From assembly GCA_964606165.1 (NCBI GenBank), contig CAZSFQ010000005.1, forward strand, positions 1 to 64,000: DNA of 64,000 bases, given 5' to 3'. Positions 54,046 through 61,892 of the stretch are shown here, piece by piece. Numbering within the stretch: position 1 is the stretch's first letter; each line of letters begins with the position of its first letter. The stretch is from UBA4923 sp964606165. GTDB taxonomy: Bacteria; Bacillota; Clostridia; Saccharofermentanales; DTU023. The notes under the pieces are model-generated. The model did not search any database. It was not told where the DNA came from and saw only the letters and a list, made by a program, of their open reading frames with translations. The position numbers were made by a program, and so were the translations under genes.

Positions 54046-55035
54046 TTAGTCCGTGATTGCCTCGTATTCTGAAGGCATAACCAGGCCAAGTTCCTCACAG
54101 ATCTCCCGGTTGTACATCTTGCTGAAGCGGGGGGCATACTCAACCGGCATGTCAGCAATAGCAGCCTGGCCGGTCAAAACCCTGTAGGCCATTTCCCCCG
54201 TGGCGTAACCGAGGTCGTAATAGTCGATGGACAGGGTCGCCACGCCGCAGCCGGCACAGGTGTCCTTCTCCCCGGCGATGACCGGAATCCCGGCCGGCCG
54301 GCAGATATTGTCAATGATGCCCGTATTGGAGGCGACCGTATTGTCGGTCGGAACATAAAGGGCATCTACTTCGCCCACAGCTGCCAGCGTGATGCCGGAA
54401 AGATCGTTTGAATCGGTGAAGGGATAGAGTCTGGTTGTGTAGCCGTCCGCCTCCAGCAGGCCCTGGATGGTCTGGATCTGGTAGAGCGAGTTGGCTTCGC
54501 CTGAGCAGTAAAGAAGACCAACAAAGGAGAGGTCCGGGAAGAGTTCCCTGAACATGGCGGCCTGCTGATCCAGCGGCGCCAGGTCTGATGTGCCTGAAAC
54601 GTTGCCGCCGACTGTTCCCTGGAAGTTTTCAATTCCCAGGGCTACCCCATATTCCGTAATGGAGGTCCCCAGGATGGGAATGTCAGCAGTGGCGGTCGCC
54701 GCAGCCTGGAGCGCCGCAGTCGCGTTGGCCATGATCAGGTCAACCTTGGAGGCGACAAATCCATTGGCGATCGAAGCGCATGTGTTGGGATCGCCTTGAG
54801 CATTCTGAAAGTCAAAGCTCACCCGATCCCCCAGTTTTTCGGTGAGGGCATCTTTAAAACCCTGAGTTGCCGCATCGAGCGCGCCGTGCTGAATCAGCTG
54901 TGAGATGCCGACCAGATAAAACTGGCCGCTCCCTTCTGTCGGGTTAGCGGCGCCGTTTTGAGCGGCACAGCCTGTTGAGATGACGATCACGGAGATCATC
55001 AACAGGACGGCGAAAATGCATAAAGCTCTTTTCAT
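54046..55035 (-). CDS. ABC substrate-binding lipoprotein (TrpX-like, PF04392)
   Basis: The 329-residue precursor has a signal peptide ending STGC (lipoprotein Cys23) and an ABC_sub_bind fold. VGISQLIQHGALDAATQGFKDAL, IMANATAALQAAATATADIPILGTSIT and YVPTDNTVASN are the family landmarks. TrpX-type proteins bind tryptophan or other aromatic ligands; the ligand cannot be read from the sequence. A strong GGAGGAAC site precedes the ATG. It is the first gene of the minus-strand importer operon. Confidence 0.88.
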   Translation of the reverse strand: MKRALCIFAVLLMISVIVISTGCAAQNGAANPTEGSGQFYLVGISQLIQHGALDAATQGFKDALTEKLGDRVSFDFQNAQGDPNTCASIANGFVASKVDLIMANATAALQAAATATADIPILGTSITEYGVALGIENFQGTVGGNVSGTSDLAPLDQQAAMFRELFPDLSFVGLLYCSGEANSLYQIQTIQGLLEADGYTTRLYPFTDSNDLSGITLAAVGEVDALYVPTDNTVASNTGIIDNICRPAGIPVIAGEKDTCAGCGVATLSIDYYDLGYATGEMAYRVLTGQAAIADMPVEYAPRFSKMYNREICEELGLVMPSEYEAITD

Positions 55036-55354
55036 GATCTGTTCCTCCTTCTTTGAGTAATTTAAATTCGATCATAACCCTAAATAGAGGGCTTGCATAG
55101 CAAGTGAATGTAAATTCAATGAAATACACATGAATAACAGGCATGGAGACTATTAAGTTGCATAAAGATAACAAAGGAAAGCAGAACAGCTTTTTCCGTG
55201 TCCATCCAAGACCGGACAGAAATTTTGCTACGCCTGATCCACGAAGATGCTGTGCAGAGGATGAAAAAACGGTCTTTTGCGCTAAAAGACCGTTTTGTGA
55301 TTGGCTGATAAAAAAGATGCAGATGATTTACGCGGAAAGTGCTTATACTGTGTG
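55036..55354. other. AT-rich intergenic region between trpX-like gene and deaminase
   Basis: 319 bp without a convincing gene. The left part is the leader and promoter region of the minus-strand importer, but no clear -35/-10 pair stands out. The centre has a short open frame on the plus strand (about 44 codons from 55166 without a usable start) that I do not recognise. The right part holds the terminator of the deaminase gene. Confidence 0.5.
55266..55296 (-). terminator. Intrinsic terminator of the deaminase gene
   Basis: A perfect 13-bp stem (AAAACGGTCTTTT and AAAAGACCGTTTT) around a 5-nt loop is followed by a T-run when read on the minus strand. It lies 59 nt after the deaminase stop. 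Confidence 0.8.
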
Positions 55355-55750
55355 TTAGAACATTTTACGCTCATACGCATAAGGTATCATTTCCAGTGCC
55401 TTTACCTTTTTATTGCCCTCATCAGTTGAAATGATAACATCACACAACGGGGCATAATCAGATAGCATTTGCCTACAATTCCCGCACGGGGGCAATATAT
55501 CCCCTTCTCCACTAATAGCAACAATGCAGTCAAATTCACGTTCACCTGCTGTTATAGCAGCGCCGATAGCAATAATTTCTGCACAAGCGCCGTGATTAAG
55601 ATAAACATTAACTCCTAAATAGACATTTCCGTTTTTACACCTTACAGCGGCACCAACGGTATGATTATTTTTTTCGAAATCGAAATTTTTCGTTATTACG
55701 TCTTGCGCTTTTGAAATAAGTTCTAAATCCTCATCGTTCAGGGCTTTCAA
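55355..55750 (-). CDS. Cytidine deaminase-family protein, blasticidin-S deaminase-like
   Basis: The 131-residue zinc enzyme has the deaminase motif HGACAE (Cys56 ligand, Glu58 proton shuttle) and PPCGNC (Cys89 and Cys92). NVYLNHGACAEIIAIGAA, CIVAIS and LPPCGNCRQML resemble blasticidin-S deaminase as well as bacterial Cdd, so the substrate may be a nucleoside or a nucleoside antibiotic. The TTG start at 55750 follows GGGGGGA. The gene is much AT-richer than its neighbours, which suggests recent transfer. A candidate promoter TTGCTT-17-TATAAC (55813-55785) overlaps the tRNA terminator. Confidence 0.82.
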   Translation of the reverse strand: MKALNDEDLELISKAQDVITKNFDFEKNNHTVGAAVRCKNGNVYLGVNVYLNHGACAEIIAIGAAITAGEREFDCIVAISGEGDILPPCGNCRQMLSDYAPLCDVIISTDEGNKKVKALEMIPYAYERKMF

Positions 55751-55792
55751 TTAAATCCCCCCAATAATTTTAAAAATTATCCTCGTTATAAC

Positions 55793-55835
55793 AAAAACCT
55801 GCCGTAAAAGCAATTTCAGCTTTTTCGACAGGTTT
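55793..55835 (-). terminator. Terminator of tRNA-Ser
   Basis: On the minus strand AAACCTG-x-CG-x-AAAAGC pairs with GCTTTT-x-CG-x-CAGGTTT around a 7-nt loop, followed by TTTTTG. It starts 6 nt after the tRNA CCA end. Confidence 0.7.
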
Positions 55836-55841
55836 CGTGTT

Positions 55842-55932
55842 TGGCGGAGATGGAGGGATTCGAACCCTCGTGCCGGTCACCCGACAAACGCTTTTCGAGA
55901 GCGCCCCGTTATGGCCACTTCGGTACATCTCC
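55842..55932 (-). tRNA. tRNA-Ser (anticodon CGA)
   Basis: The 91-nt minus-strand sequence folds as a class II tRNA: acceptor GGAGATG/CATCTCC with discriminator G and encoded CCA. The anticodon arm is GCGCT-CTCGAAA-AGCGT (anticodon CGA, reading UCG), a variable arm follows, and the T arm is GAGGG-TTCGAAT-CCCTC. The long variable arm and G discriminator are typical of serine tRNAs. Confidence 0.95.
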
Positions 55933-55950
55933 GTGCCGGGCACCAGTTTA

Positions 55951-56529
55951 TCACAGGCCGGTAGCTTTTTGAAACAGAAGGTCCGTCAGCGGTTCCTCCA
56001 TGGCGGCCGGACTCTCAAGGAGCCAGGATCCCATCCGGTCCCGGGGGATGATGACCGGCATGCGCTGGTGGATGTGGGAGAAGCCGGGGGCCGCGTCACG
56101 TGTCAGGATGACGAAGGCCGGCAGGGGACTGTCCTGTTCCTGACGGTAGCAGGCGGCCAGAAAAAGAGGCCCTTGGGGGAGAAAAAATTTGTAGCGCACC
56201 TTGCGCTTGTCAACCGCCTGCCATTCGTAGTAGCCGCTGGCCGGGATCAGACAGCGCCGCAGGCGCATGGAATCGCGAAAAAGGGGCTTTTCCAGAGCCG
56301 TCTCACTTCTGGCATTGATCACCGGCCGGCTGCCATAGCCCTTGAATCCCCACTTCATGGCCTGGTAGGCTTCAAGGTCTGTCTGGACCGGGACTACATC
56401 GGAGGGGAAGATTTCTCCCTGGGTCTTCAGCTGACGGACTTGTTCCGGGCCTGTTGAACTGCCTTCGAAGTGCCTGGCGATGCGCTCAAGATCGGGATCA
56501 CTGAGTTCGATGTAATAGCGGCCGCACAC
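55951..56529 (-). CDS. SRAP (YedK/HMCES-type) protein, SOS response-associated
   Basis: SRAP proteins cross-link to abasic sites in single-stranded DNA through an N-terminal cysteine. The frame is open further upstream, but the GTG at 56529 gives M-C-G-R-Y with the essential Cys2 and follows GGAGG by 8 nt, so it is the true start (192 residues). INARSET, IPASGYYEW and HQRMPVII carry the other conserved active-site residues (Asn, Glu, His). The next gene upstream is divergent, and tRNA-Ser lies 18 bp downstream. Confidence 0.9.
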   Translation of the reverse strand: MCGRYYIELSDPDLERIARHFEGSSTGPEQVRQLKTQGEIFPSDVVPVQTDLEAYQAMKWGFKGYGSRPVINARSETALEKPLFRDSMRLRRCLIPASGYYEWQAVDKRKVRYKFFLPQGPLFLAACYRQEQDSPLPAFVILTRDAAPGFSHIHQRMPVIIPRDRMGSWLLESPAAMEEPLTDLLFQKATGL

Positions 56530-56588
56530 GGAAAACACCTCCTCTGCCTTTATGCCCATTGTAATGCATCTGTGGTTTAATAGACGGG

Positions 56589-57986
56589 ATGACTGACAAA
56601 CAGATGGAAAAAACAAGACGGATGGCGGAGGCGAAAGTCTTCCCCCTGCTGGTGCGCATGTCGGGGCCGGCCATGTTCTCCATGCTGATCATGTCGCTTT
56701 ACAACATCGTCGACAGTCTTTTTGTCAGCGCCGTATCCGAGATTGCCCTCCGGTCGGTCAGCATCATTTTCCCGGTTCAACAGCTCATGGTCGCCTTCGC
56801 GGTCGGCACCTCCGTCGGAGTCAACTCCTATGTAGCCCGCAGGCTGGGGGCGGAGGATCCTGAAACGGCAAGCGCCGCGGCCTCGCATGGACTGGCCCTG
56901 TCCTTCGTCAACTGGATGATCTTTCTTCTGGCAGGTTCCCTGCTGGCGCCTGTCGTCGTCAACCTCTTCTCGAATCACGAGGAAGTCATCGGCGGCAGTG
57001 TGGCCTACCTGCGGATTGTGACCATGGCCTCCATCGGCCTCTTCTGGCAGATCCACTGCGAAAAAATCTTCCAGGCAACGGGCAACATGACCCGGGCCAT
57101 GTACATCCAACTGATGGGTGCCCTGCTCAACATCGTTCTGGATCCCATCCTGATCTTCGGCTGGTTTGGTCTTCCGGCCATGGGTGTCCGCGGTGCCGCC
57201 ATCGCCACGGTCTTCTCGCAAATTGTCGCCGGCGCTGTCGCCCTTTATCTGGTGCTCCGCAAGGAGGCAGTTGTCCGGGTCAGGCTTAGGGGCTTTCGTT
57301 TCCAAAAACACATTTTGGCCTCGATCTACCGCGTCGGCCTGCCCTCCCTGGTTATGCAGTCGGTGACTGCCATGGTCGGCATGGTCTTCAATATGATTAT
57401 CCTGCCCTTTTCAGAAATCGCGATTACGGTTCTGGGCGTCTATCTGAAACTGGAGTCCTTTGTTTTCATGCCCGTCTTCGGCATCGGGCAGGGCATGCTG
57501 CCCTTGATGGCTTACAACTTCGGCGCCAAACGCTATGACCGTGTCCGCCAGACCCTGAAAAGCGGTTTTATCCTGATGGCCGGGATCATGTCCTTTTCCA
57601 CCATCCTGTTCCAGTTGATCCCCCGCCTCCTCCTGAGCGCCTTCAACGCGACCGAGGAGATGTATGCCATGGGAATTCCGGCATTCAGGAACATTTCCCT
57701 GTGTTTTATTTTCGCGGGGGTCGCCATCATCCTGTCCATCTCATTCCAGGCCCTTGGCAGGGGAACCTACAGCCTTTTTATTTCAATCTTCCGCCAGCTG
57801 GTCCTGCTTTTGCCCCTGGCCAGACTGTTCGCTGTCTGGCATCTGGATTATGTCTGGTACTCCTATGCCATATCGGATCTGGGCGCAGCCCTCATGGCAA
57901 TATTCCTCTTTCGCCGGCTTTCAGCAAAAATCATGCCGTCAGGACAGGAAGAGGCGGAGGCGGGATTAGGCAGGGAAGCGGCCTAG
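56589..57986 (+). CDS. MATE-family efflux transporter
   Basis: The 465-residue protein has twelve predicted membrane helices arranged as two six-helix halves, with MATE landmarks: SGPAMFSMLIMSLYNIVDSLF, the loop GTSVGVNSYVARRLGAED, QATGNMTRAM and, in the second half, FGIGQGMLPLMAYNFGAKRYDR. It exports drugs or metabolites in exchange for Na+ or H+; the substrate is unknown. The ATG at 56589 has only a weak site. It is divergent from the SRAP gene, with 59 bp between. Confidence 0.9.
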   Translation: MTDKQMEKTRRMAEAKVFPLLVRMSGPAMFSMLIMSLYNIVDSLFVSAVSEIALRSVSIIFPVQQLMVAFAVGTSVGVNSYVARRLGAEDPETASAAASHGLALSFVNWMIFLLAGSLLAPVVVNLFSNHEEVIGGSVAYLRIVTMASIGLFWQIHCEKIFQATGNMTRAMYIQLMGALLNIVLDPILIFGWFGLPAMGVRGAAIATVFSQIVAGAVALYLVLRKEAVVRVRLRGFRFQKHILASIYRVGLPSLVMQSVTAMVGMVFNMIILPFSEIAITVLGVYLKLESFVFMPVFGIGQGMLPLMAYNFGAKRYDRVRQTLKSGFILMAGIMSFSTILFQLIPRLLLSAFNATEEMYAMGIPAFRNISLCFIFAGVAIILSISFQALGRGTYSLFISIFRQLVLLLPLARLFAVWHLDYVWYSYAISDLGAALMAIFLFRRLSAKIMPSGQEEAEAGLGREAA

Positions 57987-58112
57987 CACGACGCCCGCTT
58001 TATTGAAAAATCCTCTCATTTCCATCCAGGATAGATCCATCATCGAGGGGGAAGCTCACGGACGCCGGACCAAAGGCCAGGGGCAGGTGAAAGAGGCTTT
58101 TTGCCGATCTCG

Positions 58113-58121
58113 TGCTATAGT
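58113..58121 (+). promoter_or_regulatory. Possible extended -10 promoter of pyrG
   Basis: TGC-TATAGT forms an extended -10 element 62 bp before the pyrG start; no -35 box is recognisable. The rest of the 197-bp gap shows nothing clear. Confidence 0.35.
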
Positions 58122-58183
58122 AATTAGAAGATTGCCAGCCTGAAAGGGTCATGGAGAACTGAGCGGAGAAGGGGTTGGGAAAG

Positions 58184-59824
58184 ATGGCGACCAAGTATAT
58201 TTTCGTGACAGGCGGCGTGGTGTCGGGACTGGGCAAGGGGATCACCGCAGCGGCGCTTGGCAGGCTCTTGATCGCCAGGGGCCTGAGTGTCCGCATCCAG
58301 AAGTTTGACCCCTACATCAACGTGGATCCCTCCCTCATGAGCCCTACCCAGCACGGGGAGATATTCGTGACAGAGGACGGGGCGGAAACCGACCTGGACA
58401 TCGGCCACTATGAGCGCTTCACCGATGTGGACCTGACCTGCGAAAGTGATATCACCTCGGGCCGGGTCTATCTCAATGTCATCAACCGCGAGCGCTCGGG
58501 CGGCTATTACGGCGGCACCGTCCAGGTGGTACCCCACATCATCAATGAGATCAAGGACCATATCTACAAAGTCTCGGAAGAAGGACAGGTGGATGTCGTC
58601 ATCTCCGAGATCGGCGGCACCGTCGGTGACATGGAGGGCCAGCCCTTTATTGAGGCCATCCGCCAGGTCAGCTATGAAGCGGGCCGGGGCAACTGCCTCT
58701 TCATCCATGTCACCCTTTTGCCCTACATAAAAAAACCGGGCGAGATCAAGACGAAACCGACCCAGCACAGTGTGCATAAGCTGCTCTCTTTTGGGATCCA
58801 GCCCGATATTCTGGTATGCCGGACAGAGATGCCGCTGGATGAATCCATCCGTGAGAAGCTGGCCTTGTTCTGCAATGTGAGCATGGACTCGGTCATTCAG
58901 AATATTGACTGCAGCTCAGTCTATGAGCTTCCCCTCATCTTTGAAAAAGAGGGCTTCGCCCGGGTCGTCTGTGAAAGGCTGGGACTGGATCACCCCGAAC
59001 CCTTCCTCGATGACTGGAAGCTGCTGGTGGAAAAAGCCAGGGCACCACGGGAAAAACTCAACGTCGCCCTGGTGGGCAAGTACACGGAACTACAGGATGC
59101 CTATTACAGTGTGATCGAAGCCCTGGACCACGCGGGGATCGCCTTGGGCGTCGAGCCCGTCATCGATTGGATCGCCAGCGAGGAGCTGGAGGGGCTTTCA
59201 CCGGCTGAATCGGATGCCCGGCTCGGCGCGGCCCATGCCGTCATGGTACCGGGAGGATTCGGGCCGCGGGGCATGGAGGGAATGATCCAGGCCAGCCGGA
59301 GCGCGCGGGAGCGGGGCCTTCCCTTTTTCGGGATCGGCCTCGGCATGCAGATGGCAGTCGTCGACATCGCGCGCCACTTGGCGGGAATTGAGAATGCCCA
59401 TACCGATGAATACGGGCCCGACCAGGCGGATGTGTTCTACTATGCCGGTTTGACAGACGCCACAGGCAGCGGTGTTGACCGGATCCCCTTTTGCGAACGG
59501 CCCATGCGCAAAGGCGCCTGCCCCATGGTGATTGAAGAGGACTCCCTGCTGGCAGCAGTTTACGGCAGCCTTGAGACATCCGAACGCCACCACCACCGCA
59601 GGGAATTCAACCCTGCCTACTCCGGTGTTCTGGCGTCGGCCGGGCTGCGTTTCGCCGGCATGTCACCCGACGGCCGTCTGGTTGAGGCTGTCGAGCTGCC
59701 CGGCCATCCCTTCTTTGTCGGCACCATCTACCACCCTGAATTCAAATCGCGGCCAACCAGGCCTCATCCGCTTTTTCTGGCCCTGATCGAAAAGGCAATT
59801 GCTTACAAGAGAGGAGACAATTAG
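58184..59824 (+). CDS. pyrG: CTP synthase with a glutaminase domain lacking its catalytic cysteine
   Basis: PyrG aminates UTP to CTP. The 546-residue protein has an intact synthase domain (GGVVSGLGKG, KFDPYINVDPSLMSP, EDGAETDLDIGHYERF). In the C-terminal class I amidotransferase domain the nucleophile motif G-I-C-L-G-M-Q reads GIGLGMQ: codon 385 is GGC (59336-59338) instead of TGC. The GG-T-M-R-L-G loop is also altered (ERPMRKG), while VPGGFGPRG and the His-Glu pair YHPEF remain. The enzyme should therefore depend on free ammonia unless this is a sequence error. A TTG at 58175 is an alternative start. It is followed at once by guaB. Confidence 0.92.
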   Translation: MATKYIFVTGGVVSGLGKGITAAALGRLLIARGLSVRIQKFDPYINVDPSLMSPTQHGEIFVTEDGAETDLDIGHYERFTDVDLTCESDITSGRVYLNVINRERSGGYYGGTVQVVPHIINEIKDHIYKVSEEGQVDVVISEIGGTVGDMEGQPFIEAIRQVSYEAGRGNCLFIHVTLLPYIKKPGEIKTKPTQHSVHKLLSFGIQPDILVCRTEMPLDESIREKLALFCNVSMDSVIQNIDCSSVYELPLIFEKEGFARVVCERLGLDHPEPFLDDWKLLVEKARAPREKLNVALVGKYTELQDAYYSVIEALDHAGIALGVEPVIDWIASEELEGLSPAESDARLGAAHAVMVPGGFGPRGMEGMIQASRSARERGLPFFGIGLGMQMAVVDIARHLAGIENAHTDEYGPDQADVFYYAGLTDATGSGVDRIPFCERPMRKGACPMVIEEDSLLAAVYGSLETSERHHHRREFNPAYSGVLASAGLRFAGMSPDGRLVEAVELPGHPFFVGTIYHPEFKSRPTRPHPLFLALIEKAIAYKRGDN

Positions 59825-61330
59825 ATGGCTGAAATCATCCCTGAACTATCACGAACCTTCAGCGAATACCTCCTGGTACCGAACCGGACAAGCCATGCCT
59901 GCGTTCCCGCCAATGTGGACATGGCGACACCCCTGGTGCGTTACAGTAAAACAGAGGGCGGCAGTTCCATTACTTTGAGCATTCCCCTGGTCTCCGCCAT
60001 TATGCAGTCAGTCTCGGGAGACCGGATGGCCGTGGCGCTCGCCCGTGAAGGCGGGCTTTCCTTTATTTACGGGTCGCAGCCCATCGACCAGCAATGCGAC
60101 ATGGTCAGGAAGGTCAAAAAATTCAAGGCGGGCTTCGTTCCCAGCGACAGCAACCTTGGTCCGGATGACAAGCTTTCGGACATCGTCCGCCTGAAAAAAA
60201 AGACGGGACATTCCACAGTTCCCATCACCGAGGACGGGACGGCGACCGGCAGGCTGGTCGGGATCGTAACCAGCCGTGACTACCGTGTTTCCAGGCTGGA
60301 CCCCCAAACGCCCGTCAGGGACTTCATGACCCCCCTGGAGGAGATTGTCTTTGGCCGCGAGGGCATCAGCCTGAGCGAAGCCAACGATATCATCTGGGAC
60401 CACAAGCTCAATCAGCTGCCCATCCTGGATGAGCAGGGCCGCCTTGTGTCCCTGGTCTTTCGCAAAGACTACGACGCCCACAAGGACAACCCCGGGGAGA
60501 TGCTGGATGCCCGCAAACGTCTTCTGGCAGGGGCGGGAATCAACACTCATGATTACAAGGAAAGGGTGCCGGCCCTGCTCGACGCCGGATGTGACGTGCT
60601 CTGTATTGACTCTTCCGATGGTTTCTCGGACTGGCAGAAGGACACCATTGAATTTATCCGCCATGAATACGGCCCGGACCTGCCTCTTGGCGCCGGCAAC
60701 GTGGTGGATGAGGATGGTTTCCGCTTCCTGGCTCAAGCGGGCGCGTCTTTTATCAAGGTCGGAATCGGCGGCGGTTCCATCTGCATCACCCGTGAACAGA
60801 AGGGGATCGGGAGGGGCCAGGCTTCGGCCCTGATGGCCGTGGCAAAGGCACGCGACCGCTGGGAAGAGGAAACAGGCGTCTACATTCCCCTTTGCTCCGA
60901 TGGCGGAATCGTCCACGATTACCACATGGTGCTGGCCCTGGCCATGGGGGCCGATTTCCTGATGCTGGGCCGGTATTTCGCCCGCTTCGATGAGAGCCCG
61001 ACCCGGCGGGTGCTCTTCAACGGCACCTATGTCAAGGAATACTGGGGCGAGGGTTCCAACCGGGCGCGCAACTGGCAGCGCTACGACGACGGCGGCGCCG
61101 GACAGATGCTCTTCGAGGAAGGGGTTGACTCCTACGTCCCCTACGCGGGGAAACTGGCCGACAATGTCCCCACGACCCTGGCCAAGATCAAGGCGACCAT
61201 GTGTGCCTGCGGGGCGCTCAACCTGGATGAGCTTTCACACAGGGCCCGGCTGGTCGTCGTGTCGCCGACCAGCATCGTGGAAGGAGGCGCCCACGACGTG
61301 ATCCACAAGGAAAGCGATATGGGCAATTGA
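59825..61330 (+). CDS. guaB: IMP dehydrogenase
   Basis: GuaB oxidises IMP to XMP, the committed step to GMP. The 501-residue enzyme has the N-terminal barrel part (VPANVDMATPLV, PLVSAIMQSVSG), two CBS domains (about 95-215) and the catalytic loop GIGGGSICITREQ with Cys320. SDGGIVHDYHMVLALAMGADFLMLGRYFA and the flap region with ARNWQRYDDGG follow. It begins one base after the pyrG stop with AGAGGAGA as site, so both nucleotide genes share a transcript. Confidence 0.92.
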   Translation: MAEIIPELSRTFSEYLLVPNRTSHACVPANVDMATPLVRYSKTEGGSSITLSIPLVSAIMQSVSGDRMAVALAREGGLSFIYGSQPIDQQCDMVRKVKKFKAGFVPSDSNLGPDDKLSDIVRLKKKTGHSTVPITEDGTATGRLVGIVTSRDYRVSRLDPQTPVRDFMTPLEEIVFGREGISLSEANDIIWDHKLNQLPILDEQGRLVSLVFRKDYDAHKDNPGEMLDARKRLLAGAGINTHDYKERVPALLDAGCDVLCIDSSDGFSDWQKDTIEFIRHEYGPDLPLGAGNVVDEDGFRFLAQAGASFIKVGIGGGSICITREQKGIGRGQASALMAVAKARDRWEEETGVYIPLCSDGGIVHDYHMVLALAMGADFLMLGRYFARFDESPTRRVLFNGTYVKEYWGEGSNRARNWQRYDDGGAGQMLFEEGVDSYVPYAGKLADNVPTTLAKIKATMCACGALNLDELSHRARLVVVSPTSIVEGGAHDVIHKESDMGN

Positions 61331-61354
61331 TAAGAAAATACTTCTGTGTATAAT
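61327..61354 (+). promoter_or_regulatory. Sigma-A promoter of greA-lysS
   Basis: TTGATA (61327-61332) and a perfect TATAAT (61349-61354) are 16 bp apart. The -35 box overlaps the guaB stop codon. Confidence 0.8.
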
Positions 61355-61397
61355 AGGGCAATTGCAAAATAAATGAAAAGAGGGAAACAGAGAAGCG

Positions 61398-61892
61398 ATG
61401 GCTGAAACAGTCTATGAGATGACCTATGGGAAGATTCGTGAATACCAGCAGGAGCTGGAAGACCGCAAGACGCGGGTGGCGGCGGAGATTGCCGAACGGT
61501 TGAAAGAAGCGCGCGCTCATGGCGACATTACTGAGAACTCTGAATTCGATGATGCTAAACAGGCTTACGCGGACAACGACATACGGATTGCCGAGATTGA
61601 AGAGATTTTGAAAAATGCCAAGGTAATCGACGAAAAGGGCATCAGCCGGACACGGGTGACCCTGGGAGGCCAGGTCCTTTTGCGCAATGAAGACAGCGGG
61701 GTGGAACAGGAGTACATGATCGTTTCCGCCAAGGAGGAGGATATCCTCATCGGCAAGCTTTCCAGTGAGTCACCGGTCGGCCAGGCCATCCTGGGCAAAA
61801 AGAAGGGGGACGTCGTCGAGGTTCACACACCTGTCGGCTTGATCCGCTACTCGGTGGCCCGCATTTCGAAGCCGAAAGGACTGAATGAATGA
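61398..61892 (+). CDS. greA: Transcription elongation factor GreA
   Basis: GreA rescues backtracked RNA polymerase by stimulating transcript cleavage. The 164-residue protein has the N-terminal coiled coil with AHGDITENSEFDDAKQ, whose tip acidic residues (D, E) act in the polymerase channel. The C-terminal FKBP-like domain ends SPVGQAILGKKKGDVVEVHTPVG. The linkage to lysS by a 4-nt overlap is common in Bacillota. A clear promoter lies 44 bp upstream. Confidence 0.93.
   Translation: MAETVYEMTYGKIREYQQELEDRKTRVAAEIAERLKEARAHGDITENSEFDDAKQAYADNDIRIAEIEEILKNAKVIDEKGISRTRVTLGGQVLLRNEDSGVEQEYMIVSAKEEDILIGKLSSESPVGQAILGKKKGDVVEVHTPVGLIRYSVARISKPKGLNE

Noticed and set aside
55036..55140. Possible T-box or riboswitch leader for the TrpXYZ-like operon
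   Set aside because: The leader is short, and no T-box sequence or conserved riboswitch core can be seen.
55143..55358. 71-codon plus-strand frame between the TrpX-like gene and the deaminase
   Set aside because: No ribosome site, no recognisable protein, and it crosses the deaminase terminator; treated as non-coding.
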